5,603 nucleotides of DNA from Candidatus Glassiibacteriota bacterium. GTDB taxonomy: Bacteria > Gemmatimonadota > Glassbacteria > GWA2-58-10. Positions 1 to 5,487 of this stretch are shown in pieces. Within the stretch, counting starts at the first letter, position 1, and each line of letters opens with the position of its first letter. Both the position numbers and the translations under genes were made by a program. The stretch spans positions 1-5,603 of the forward strand of contig JAFGTO010000122.1 in assembly GCA_016934095.1 (NCBI GenBank), in the 5' to 3' direction. The notes under the pieces are model-generated. The model was not told where the DNA came from. It did no database searches and saw nothing but the letters and a program-made list of their open reading frames with translations.

Positions 1-88
1 AAGGGACCTGATAAGGTATTGTATTCTATCGTAGGGGCGGTTCGCGAACCGCCCCTACGATAGAATACAATACCTTATCAGGTCCCTT
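1..88. repeat. 88-bp perfect palindrome (REP/MITE-like element)
   Basis: The two 44-bp arms are exact reverse complements meeting between positions 44 and 45, with no loop (centre TTCGCGAA). The GC-rich core at 31-58 reads GTAGGGGCGG on both strands, and the outer arms are AT-rich. The GTAG head followed by a G-rich stem resembles REP/REPIN elements mobilised by RAYT transposases; that resemblance is from memory and was not searched. The element lies 26 bp beyond the fba stop codon, so as RNA it could form a strong hairpin ending fba transcripts, but any U-tract would lie outside the window. It begins at base 1, so its true left limit is unknown and it may extend further. A fold-back assembly artefact at a contig end is a real alternative. 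Confidence 0.85.
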
Positions 89-114
89 ACGCGGGCTTTA
101 ATTCATCGCCCGGA

Positions 115-1122
115 TCAGATCCAGCCTTTTTCCCTGTAGAACTTTTTCATGTCATCCAGGGTCTGCTGCTTGTAATCGCCGGCATGACCGGCGGTGCCGA
201 GCGCCTGCATCTTCTTGATCACCAGCTGGGTCAGGGCCTCGCGGGCCGGTGTGAGGTAGTCGCGCGGGTCGAACTTTTCCGGGCTCTCGATAAATACCTT
301 GCGGATGGCGCCGGTTATGGCGAGCCTGCCGTCGGTGTCGATATTCACCTTGCGCACCCCGTAGGGGATCACGCTCTGGATCTCGCTCATCGGCACGCCC
401 TTGGCGTTGGGCATCTTGCCGCCGTATTTGTTGATAATATCGACCAGGTCCTGGGGCACGCTCGAGCTGCCGTGCATTACCATGTGCAGCTCCGGCAGGC
501 GTCGATTGATTTCCTTGACGATGTGCAGGGCCAGCTTCGGCTCCGCCTTGAACTTGTAGGCTCCGTGGCTGGTGCCGATAGCTACCGCCAGGGCGTCGAC
601 CCTGGTCTCCTCGACAAACCTGATCGCCTGGTCCGGGTCAGTGAGCTGCACCTTGCCGCTACCCACCCCGTCCTCGATGCCTCCCAGGGTGCCCAGCTCG
701 CCCTCCACGGTAACCCCCAGCGGGTGGGCGTACTCGACCACCGAGCGGGTCACCTCCACGTTCTCCTCATAGGTGGTCGGCGTCTTGCCGTCCTCCTTGA
801 GCGATCCATCGATCATCACGCTGGTGAAGCCCAGGCCGATGGCGGTCTTGGCGCTCTCCAGCCCATTGCCGTGGTCCAGGTGCATGGCCACCGGGATTTC
901 GGGGTTTTCCTCCACCGCGGCCAGCATCAGGTGCTTGAGGTAGGTAAAATTACTGTACTTGAGCGCTCCGCGGCTCGCCTGGATGATCACCGGCGACTTT
1001 GTCTGGCTGGCGGCGGCCATGATCGCCTGGATCTGCTCCATGTTGTTGACATTATAGGCCCCCAGAGCGTAATTGCCCTTGGCGGCCTCGTTCAATAGCT
1101 GCCTCATCGGTACCAGCGGCAT
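115..1122 (-). CDS. fba: Class II fructose-1,6-bisphosphate aldolase (type B, CbbA/Fba-like)
   Basis: This 335-aa cytosolic enzyme reversibly cleaves fructose-1,6-bisphosphate to dihydroxyacetone phosphate and glyceraldehyde-3-phosphate in glycolysis, gluconeogenesis or the Calvin cycle. Class II landmarks are visible: HLDHG at 81-85 (catalytic Asp83, zinc ligand His84), VEGELG at 139-144 (active-site glutamates), GTSHGAYKF at 183-191 (zinc ligand His186), HGSSS at 217-221 (zinc ligand His217) and the substrate-binding NIDTDGR at 260-266. The GTSHGAYKF and HGSSS forms and the length fit the type B (Calvin-cycle-like) subgroup. The gene is complete. The ATG at 1120-1122 is preceded by AAGGGAG (1129-1135, minus strand) at 6 nt, and the protein starts where the family does. 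It is transcribed divergently from the response regulator and stands alone, with no other Calvin or glycolysis gene in view, so whether it serves carbon fixation or central metabolism cannot be decided here. Confidence 0.96.
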   Translation of the reverse strand: MPLVPMRQLLNEAAKGNYALGAYNVNNMEQIQAIMAAASQTKSPVIIQASRGALKYSNFTYLKHLMLAAVEENPEIPVAMHLDHGNGLESAKTAIGLGFTSVMIDGSLKEDGKTPTTYEENVEVTRSVVEYAHPLGVTVEGELGTLGGIEDGVGSGKVQLTDPDQAIRFVEETRVDALAVAIGTSHGAYKFKAEPKLALHIVKEINRRLPELHMVMHGSSSVPQDLVDIINKYGGKMPNAKGVPMSEIQSVIPYGVRKVNIDTDGRLAITGAIRKVFIESPEKFDPRDYLTPAREALTQLVIKKMQALGTAGHAGDYKQQTLDDMKKFYREKGWI

Positions 1123-1153
1123 GGCAATCTCCCTTGTAATTGTCTAAAGGTTC

Positions 1154-1182
1154 TTGATATCAGGTAACAAACGGCTGCACAA
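1154..1182 (-). promoter_or_regulatory. Weak candidate sigma-70 promoter for fba
   Basis: On the minus strand, TTGTGC (1177-1182) and TATCAA (1154-1159) are separated by 17 bp, and a TG one base before the hexamer gives an extended -10 element. The -35 match is only 3 of 6. The -10 overlaps the 8-bp palindrome TGATATCA (1155-1162). It would place the transcript start roughly 25 bases before the fba start codon, just upstream of its Shine-Dalgarno sequence. This is inference from consensus matching only. Confidence 0.22.
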
Positions 1183-1248
1183 GTGAATAAAATTAATAGC
1201 TTTCCACCAAAAAAGCAACAGCAGTATCTCCGCCGTGCTTGCCCCCTG

Positions 1249-1282
1249 TTTACAAACCGCATGCCGCTTATTATCTTATAAT
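1249..1282 (+). promoter_or_regulatory. Candidate sigma-70 promoter for the response regulator
   Basis: TTTACA (1249-1254, five of six to TTGACA) is followed after 17 bp by TATCTT (1272-1277). A perfect TATAAT overlaps it at 1277-1282, but its spacing from TTTACA is 22 bp, too long for that -35. Either -10 gives a 5' leader of about 60 bases. The area is AT-rich within a divergent intergenic region. I found no convincing GG-N10-GC sigma-54 promoter here, so the activator probably does not drive its own gene from a sigma-54 site in this region. Confidence 0.45.
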
Positions 1283-1350
1283 ACCGTTGGGCAATCGCCG
1301 GGCCGTGGGAGACCTCAGCCCTCTACCAGCCATCTACCAGGAATATAACC

Positions 1351-2724
1351 ATGCCGTCCGTGCTCGTAATCGAAGACAACCGGACCATGCGCGAGGGACT
1401 GGTAATCACCCTGACCAAGATGGGGCTCGAGGCCTCCGGTCTGTCAGATGGCGAGAGCGCATTGCGCCTTCTTGCCGAAAAAAAAATCGACCTGGTGGTC
1501 AGCGACTTCAAGATGCCCGGGATGAATGGGCTCGAGGTGCTGGAAAAACTCAAGGCTTCCAGGCCGGAATTGGATGTGATCCTGATTACTGCTTACGGCT
1601 CGGTGGACCTTGCGGTGGAGGCCATGCGCTTAGGTGCGGCTGACTTCCTGACCAAGGATTTCAGCCCCGAGCACCTGAGAGTCCGGGTGGAAAAGGTCCT
1701 GGCCGCCAGGGCCGAGAAGCTCGAGAAACAGCGCCTGGCCGAGGAGAACGCCCTGCTCAGGAGCGAAGCTGCCGAGGCCGCCGGTTTCAGCTCCCTGGTG
1801 GGCGAGTCTCCGGCGATGAAAGATGTTTTCGAGAAAATCTCCCTGGTAGCCCAGAGCGATTCCTCGGTGCTGATTACCGGCGAGTCCGGGACCGGCAAAG
1901 AGCTGGTTGCCCGTGAGATACACTCCAAGAGCACCCGTGCCGGCGGCCCGTTCGTCAGGGTAAGCTGCGGCGCGCTTGCCGAGTCTGTGCTGGAAAGCGA
2001 GCTTTTCGGCCATGAAAAGGGAGCCTTTACCGGCTCGGTCAAGTCCCGCAGAGGCCGTTTCGAGCTGGCCCACGGCGGCACGATCTTTCTCGACGAGGTG
2101 GGGGATGTCTCCCCCACCGTGCAGGTAAAACTGCTGCGAGTACTCCAGGAGCGCGAGTTCGAGCGCCTGGGCGGGGAAAAAACCATCTCCGTGGATGTAC
2201 GGGTGCTCTCGGCCACCAACAAGAACCTGGTCGACCAGGTAAGCCAGGGAAATTTCCGTGAGGACCTTTTCTACCGCCTGCATGTAGTACCCATCCATCT
2301 GCCATCCCTGCGGGAACGCCCGGGAGATATCCCGCTGCTGGCCGGCCACCTGGTCGCAAAAATCTGCCGTAAAATGAACCGCCCTCCCGCTGAAATCGAG
2401 CCCCCGGCCCTCGAGATACTCTGTGGCTACAACTGGCCCGGCAATGTACGCGAGCTGGAAAACGTGCTCGAGAGGGCCCTGGTGCTGGGACCTGGCGACC
2501 GGCTGTCTACATCCGATATACCCCCGCTGGTCGAGCGGGAATATAATCTTTCCCTTCCCGCCGGAGACAATATCGACCTCAACCGGACCCTGGAGCAAAT
2601 CGAAAACCGGATAATCCAGCACACCCTCGCCCGCTGCGCCGGCAACAAGAGCCGGACCGCCCGCATGCTGGGCCTGAAGACCAGCGTGCTTTACTACAAG
2701 CTGGAAAAATATGGCATCTCTTAG
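1351..2724 (+). CDS. NtrC-family sigma-54-dependent response regulator
   Basis: A 457-aa cytosolic transcriptional activator with complete three-domain architecture. The receiver domain (about 1-120) has the acidic pair Glu8/Asp9, phosphoacceptor Asp52 in SDFKMPG, Thr80 and Lys102. The AAA+ sigma-54 interaction domain (about 148-375) has Walker A GESGTGKE at 177-184, the sigma-54 contact loop GAFTGS at 224-229, Walker B IFLDEV at 245-250, REDLFYRL at 303-310 (arginine-finger region) and the sensor II motif GNVREL at 364-369. The C-terminal Fis-type helix-turn-helix lies at about 430-455. A charged linker (about 115-137) looks like a signalling coiled coil. Two positions depart from the usual form: Ser replaces the last Ala of GAFTGA, and TKDF replaces the common TKPF after Lys102. 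The ATG has AGGAA 7 nt upstream (1339-1343). No partner histidine kinase is in the window, so the signal and target genes are unknown. It resembles ZraR/AtoC/NtrC regulators generally, and I would not assign one symbol. Confidence 0.95.
   Translation: MPSVLVIEDNRTMREGLVITLTKMGLEASGLSDGESALRLLAEKKIDLVVSDFKMPGMNGLEVLEKLKASRPELDVILITAYGSVDLAVEAMRLGAADFLTKDFSPEHLRVRVEKVLAARAEKLEKQRLAEENALLRSEAAEAAGFSSLVGESPAMKDVFEKISLVAQSDSSVLITGESGTGKELVAREIHSKSTRAGGPFVRVSCGALAESVLESELFGHEKGAFTGSVKSRRGRFELAHGGTIFLDEVGDVSPTVQVKLLRVLQEREFERLGGEKTISVDVRVLSATNKNLVDQVSQGNFREDLFYRLHVVPIHLPSLRERPGDIPLLAGHLVAKICRKMNRPPAEIEPPALEILCGYNWPGNVRELENVLERALVLGPGDRLSTSDIPPLVEREYNLSLPAGDNIDLNRTLEQIENRIIQHTLARCAGNKSRTARMLGLKTSVLYYKLEKYGIS
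2097..2118 (+). other. Strong hairpin inside the response regulator gene
   Basis: A perfect 9-bp GC-rich stem (GGTGGGGGA pairing with TCCCCCACC) closes a 4-nt TGTC loop. It lies in codons just after the Walker B Asp-Glu. No T-run follows, so it is not an intrinsic terminator. It may be a by-product of codon choice over Val-Gly-Asp-Val-Ser-Pro-Thr, or an mRNA structure affecting elongation or stability. Confidence 0.5.
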
Positions 2725-2763
2725 CGGCCCGCCGCAGGTTCTTCCTGTTTTTCACTCCGTACC

Positions 2764-2788
2764 ACAACATATAGTGTTGTTTTTTTTT
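2764..2788 (+). terminator. Candidate intrinsic terminator after the response regulator
   Basis: ACAACA (2764-2769) pairs with TGTTGT (2775-2780) around a 5-nt loop, and an unbroken run of nine T (2780-2788) starts at the last stem base. The T-tract is ideal, but the 6-bp stem has only two G-C pairs and would be weak. It lies 39 bp after the response regulator stop codon. A short GC-rich hairpin at 2724-2735 overlapping the stop codon lacks a T-tract but could help. The same ACAACA/TGTTGT half-sites recur in the next palindrome, so this may instead be a protein-binding site. Confidence 0.5.
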
Positions 2789-2793
2789 GCCTG

Positions 2794-2805
2794 ACAACAT
2801 GTTGT
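2794..2805. promoter_or_regulatory. 12-bp palindrome ACAACATGTTGT, operator-like
   Basis: A perfect gapless palindrome made of the same half-sites as the terminator stem just upstream. It lies about 60 bp upstream of the best ilvE-dnaA promoter (-35 at 2866). A dimeric regulator could bind it, and could also bind the spaced copy at 2764-2780. No regulator family is recognised for this sequence. Confidence 0.35.
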
Positions 2806-2865
2806 GAATTGTCCTAATGTCCTGGTATATAATAAGTTGCAAATAATCTTTTACTTTTTATTATC

Positions 2866-2894
2866 TTGACATCCTACTCTGCAACTCTTAATAT
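2866..2894 (+). promoter_or_regulatory. Probable sigma-70 promoter of ilvE-dnaA
   Basis: A perfect TTGACA (2866-2871) is followed, after exactly 17 bp, by TAATAT (2889-2894, four of six matches including both first and last conserved bases). The surrounding 2820-2900 stretch is strongly AT-rich. The predicted start near 2901 gives a leader of about 200 nt before the ilvE ATG, long enough for leader-level control. Confidence 0.55.
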
Positions 2895-2945
2895 TTATCC
2901 TTGACGGCCCCTGGCGCGACAGGCCCCGTTCAAACGCTCCACCTC

Positions 2946-2975
2946 TTGTGAATATTCTAACTCATTTAATATAAA
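2946..2975 (+). promoter_or_regulatory. Second candidate promoter, overlapping a DnaA-box-like 9-mer
   Basis: TTGTGA (2946-2951) and TATAAA (2970-2975) are spaced by 18 bp. On the minus strand 2947-2955 reads ATATTCACA, one mismatch from the DnaA-box consensus TTWTNCACA, and it covers the -35. This would suit DnaA autorepression, but a one-mismatch 9-mer is weak evidence alone. Confidence 0.32.
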
Positions 2976-3000
2976 TGACTTTAAACTCTTTTCTTCACGT

Positions 3001-3045
3001 CGGCAGTTAACTTACCTGCGTGGCCGGGGAGACCTCTGCCGTCTC
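3001..3045 (+). other. Alternative leader hairpins upstream of ilvE
   Basis: CGGCAG (3001-3006) can pair with CTGCCG (3036-3041) across a long loop. GAGAC (3029-3033) can pair with GTCTC (3041-3045) across a 7-nt loop. The two stems share bases, so they exclude each other. No T-tract follows, and no leader peptide rich in Leu, Ile or Val codons is evident, so classical attenuation is not supported. Confidence 0.22.
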
Positions 3046-3100
3046 TGCGGGAACCGTCCGGGCGAACCCTTTTACCCATAACAAGGAATGCCGAACTAAC

Positions 3101-4018
3101 ATGCCTCGGGAATATGTTTTTTTCAGCGGCGACTACCAGGTGGCGGGCCCTTACCTGGACCTGGAGACAGGTGTCCTGCCGGCGGCATTCCTACTAGACA
3201 GCAACGTACTTTACGGCGATGGTATCTTCGAGGGCATCCGTGTCTATAACGGCCGGATTTTCAAGCTGAAAGAGCACCTCGACCGCCTGTGGCGCTCGGC
3301 CGCGGGCCTCGAGATCGAGATCCCCTACACCACCTCTGAGCTGAGCCGCATCCTGGTGGAGCTCTGCCGGAAAAACCACCTTGACGGGACCGGTTATATC
3401 AGGCTGGTGGTTACCCGCGGCCACAGGCAGGACCTGGGAATCAACCCTCGCAAGGTTGGCCGGGCTACAGTGTTTATCATTGCCCGCAGCCTCCAGCTTT
3501 ACCCCGAGGAATTCTACCGGAAAGGCCTCTCGGTCATTACGGCGGACGTGCGGCGCACGCCACAGGCCTGTGTAAACCCCAACATCAAGACCTGCAACTA
3601 TGTCAACAACATCCTGGCGGTGATCGAGGGCAACCGGGCCGAAGTGCCCGAAGTGATCATGCTCACCCTGGACGGCAAGGTCTGCGAGTGCAGCGCCGAC
3701 AATATTTTTATCGTCAAGGACGGTTCCGTGCTCACTCCTCCCGGAGACAACATCCTGATGGGCGTTACCAGGAATATCATTCTCGACCTCTGCCTGAGCC
3801 TGGGGATAAAAGCCGCCGAGGCGGTTTTCGGTCCCGGTGAAGTCCATGCAGCAGATGAGGTATTTCTTACCGGCTCAGGGGCGGAGGTCGCCCCCATCGT
3901 CCTGGTCGACGGCAAGCGGATAGCGGACGGCCGTCCCGGGCCGGTTACCAGGCACCTGCTTGAATCGTTCCGTAAAGAAGTGGCTAAACCCGAGAACAGC
4001 GTGCCTGTTTTCGATTGA
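3101..4018 (+). CDS. ilvE: Class IV PLP aminotransferase, probably branched-chain (IlvE)
   Basis: A 305-aa fold-type IV PLP enzyme expected to transfer amino groups between Leu, Ile or Val and 2-oxoglutarate, the last step of branched-chain synthesis. Visible features are LYGDGIFEGIRVYNG at 37-51 (typical BCAT N-terminal signature), RLVVTRG at 101-107, Schiff-base Lys163 in NIKTCNYVNN, Glu197 in CECSADNIF (pairs with the PLP ring nitrogen), GVTR at 221-224 (phosphate binding) and DEVFLTGSGAEVAP at 252-265. Length is normal for IlvE. I chose the ATG at 3101 because homologues begin close to this point and AAGGAA lies upstream (3083-3088), though 12 nt is a long spacing. A GTG at 3020 would add 27 unlikely residues and has no ribosome-binding site. 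D-amino-acid aminotransferase or aminodeoxychorismate lyase are less likely alternatives. The stop codon lies within the dnaA Shine-Dalgarno region, so the two genes form one transcription unit. Confidence 0.85.
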   Translation: MPREYVFFSGDYQVAGPYLDLETGVLPAAFLLDSNVLYGDGIFEGIRVYNGRIFKLKEHLDRLWRSAAGLEIEIPYTTSELSRILVELCRKNHLDGTGYIRLVVTRGHRQDLGINPRKVGRATVFIIARSLQLYPEEFYRKGLSVITADVRRTPQACVNPNIKTCNYVNNILAVIEGNRAEVPEVIMLTLDGKVCECSADNIFIVKDGSVLTPPGDNILMGVTRNIILDLCLSLGIKAAEAVFGPGEVHAADEVFLTGSGAEVAPIVLVDGKRIADGRPGPVTRHLLESFRKEVAKPENSVPVFD

Positions 4019-4025
4019 GGAGAAG
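4017..4025 (+). promoter_or_regulatory. dnaA ribosome-binding site overlapping the ilvE stop
   Basis: GAGGAGAAG is a strong Shine-Dalgarno sequence; its first two bases are the last two of the ilvE TGA (4016-4018). From AGGAGA it is 9 nt to the TTG at 4033. This decides the dnaA start over the TTG at 4015, which lies before the site and has none of its own. Ribosomes ending ilvE would terminate on this site, which supports translational coupling. Confidence 0.8.
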
Positions 4026-4032
4026 TAGCAAA

Positions 4033-5487
4033 TTGCCGCAAGAGCATACCCCCCAGGAAGTCTGGTCGCTGATACTCGACAACTGCCAGAACAGGCTCAA
4101 CCAGCAGACCATTTCTACCTGGCTTAAACCCAGCCGTGCCCATTCGCTTCTCGATGGAGCCCTGACAGTAGAGCTTAAAAACAAATTCACCGCCTTTTAT
4201 GTAGAGCAAAACTACCAGGACATCCTGAACCAGGTATCTTCCGAGGCCCTGGGTAAGAGCTTCTCGATCAACTTTATCTTCAAGGAAGACAAGAACCAAC
4301 AGATGGAGCTCTGGGAGCTGTCGCTGGGCCCGCAAGCCGGAACCCCCGTTGTCCCGGCCGGAGATACTGCCAGGCCGGCAGCTTCCTCAGGAAAGTTCAC
4401 CCGTATCGACAGCCTGGACCAAGCCCCGGACAACGGCAGCCTTAAGCTTTACATCGGCGCTCTCAATCCCCGCTACACTTTCGAAAACTTTGTCGTGGGT
4501 AACAACAGCCAGCTGGCTCACGCCGCAGCCCTGAGCGTGGCCGATTCTCCCGGTAAAAGATACAACCCCCTGTTTATCTACGGCGGTGTGGGCCTGGGCA
4601 AGACGCATGTCATGCAGGCCGTCGGCCATGCGCTTTGCGACAAGTTCGGAGACCGGGGCCTTAAAATCTGTTATGTCTCGGCGGAGACTTTTCTCAATGA
4701 ACTGATTGCAGCGATAAAATCAGGGACCATGACCAAGTTTCGTAACCGCTACCGCAGAATGGACGTGCTGCTGATCGATGACATCGAGTTCATCTCCGAG
4801 AAAGAGGGTACCCAGGAGGAGTTTTTCCATACTTTCAACACCCTCTATGAAAGCCAGAAACAGATCGTCCTCACCTCGGACCGGGCGCCGCGCGAGATCC
4901 AGCACCTCGAGGAGCGGCTGCGCAGCCGCTTTCACTGGGGGCTGATCGCCGATATCCAGCCGCCGGAGTATGAAACCCGCTTCGCCATCCTGAAAAAGAA
5001 GAGCGAGACCAGCAGGATCCTTGTCCCGGAAGAAGTACTCGAGTTCATCGCCGGCAAGGTCAAGAGTAACGTTCGACTGCTCGAGGGCTCCCTGCATTAC
5101 CTGGAACACTTTTCCAATACTCACAAAACCGATATAAACCTCAAACTTGCCGAGAGGGTGCTGAAAAATATTTTCGAACAGCAGATAAACCATATCAGCG
5201 TGGAAAATATCCTGGTTACTGTCAGCAAAGAGTTCGGTGTACCGCGGGACGCTCTCCGCTCCCAGAAAAGGAACAGGGTCATCAGCGAGCCCCGGCAGGT
5301 GGCTATGTATATCTGCCACCGTATGACAAACCTTAGCACTACCGAAATCGCCCAGAAGTTCGAGCGTAAAGACCATACCACCGTGCTTCATGCCTGCAAG
5401 AAAGTTGCTGGCCGACTGTTAAATGATATTGATTTCGATTCTAAGATAGAAAGTATTATTGAAAAACTTAAAAACCATAAAATATAG
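4033..5487 (+). CDS. dnaA: Chromosomal replication initiator protein DnaA
   Basis: A 484-aa initiator that binds DnaA boxes at oriC, oligomerises with ATP and melts the origin. All four domains are visible: domain I (about 6-88, with the W-x(18)-W pattern at Trp11 and Trp30), a short variable linker (about 89-140), the AAA+ domain III (about 145-385) and the DNA-binding domain IV (about 388-484). Key motifs are Walker A GGVGLGKTH at 184-192, Walker B VLLIDDIEFI at 245-254, box VII RLRSRF at 295-300 with arginine finger Arg299, sensor II Arg348 in SNVRLLEG, and the DnaA signature RKDHTTVLHACKKV at 445-458. Differences from the common forms are NVRLLEG instead of NVRELEG and ERKDH instead of GGRDH. 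Length and motifs indicate a complete, working protein. The start is TTG, an inefficient codon that may limit synthesis. It lies 14 bp after ilvE rather than at the head of a dnaA-dnaN unit. The sequence after its stop looks like an origin. Confidence 0.97.
   Translation: MPQEHTPQEVWSLILDNCQNRLNQQTISTWLKPSRAHSLLDGALTVELKNKFTAFYVEQNYQDILNQVSSEALGKSFSINFIFKEDKNQQMELWELSLGPQAGTPVVPAGDTARPAASSGKFTRIDSLDQAPDNGSLKLYIGALNPRYTFENFVVGNNSQLAHAAALSVADSPGKRYNPLFIYGGVGLGKTHVMQAVGHALCDKFGDRGLKICYVSAETFLNELIAAIKSGTMTKFRNRYRRMDVLLIDDIEFISEKEGTQEEFFHTFNTLYESQKQIVLTSDRAPREIQHLEERLRSRFHWGLIADIQPPEYETRFAILKKKSETSRILVPEEVLEFIAGKVKSNVRLLEGSLHYLEHFSNTHKTDINLKLAERVLKNIFEQQINHISVENILVTVSKEFGVPRDALRSQKRNRVISEPRQVAMYICHRMTNLSTTEIAQKFERKDHTTVLHACKKVAGRLLNDIDFDSKIESIIEKLKNHKI

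Noticed and set aside
184..1098. Long plus-strand open frame of 304 codons opposite fba
   Set aside because: It is antisense to an unmistakable aldolase, rich in His, Leu, Val and Asp as expected from a mirrored GC-rich gene, and shows no recognisable domain.
1239..1643. Plus-strand open frame of 134 codons in the response regulator leader
   Set aside because: It runs into the response regulator gene in another frame; the sequence has low-complexity Arg/Gly composition and no ribosome-binding site.
1630..2622. Long minus-strand open frame of 330 codons opposite the response regulator
   Set aside because: It mirrors conserved receiver and AAA+ codons, has no recognisable motif, and arises from third-position GC bias.
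2823..2841. Sigma-54-like promoter (TGG ... TTGCA)
   Set aside because: The GG and GC elements are 13 bp apart instead of 10, and the GG block lacks the CAC part of the consensus.
3088..3099. Three-codon reading frame ATG-CCG-AAC-TAA just before ilvE
   Set aside because: The only ribosome-binding site abuts its start codon with no spacing, so translation is unlikely.
3020..3100. N-terminal extension of ilvE from GTG at 3020
   Set aside because: It has no Shine-Dalgarno sequence, its residues do not resemble the family, and the ATG at 3101 matches the usual start of class IV aminotransferases.
4015..4032. TTG at 4015 as dnaA start
   Set aside because: It precedes the strong GAGGAGAAG site and has no ribosome-binding site of its own; TTG at 4033 is correctly spaced.
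3598..4335. Minus-strand open frame of 245 codons spanning the ilvE-dnaA junction
   Set aside because: It overlaps two clear plus-strand genes and has no domain; a shadow frame.
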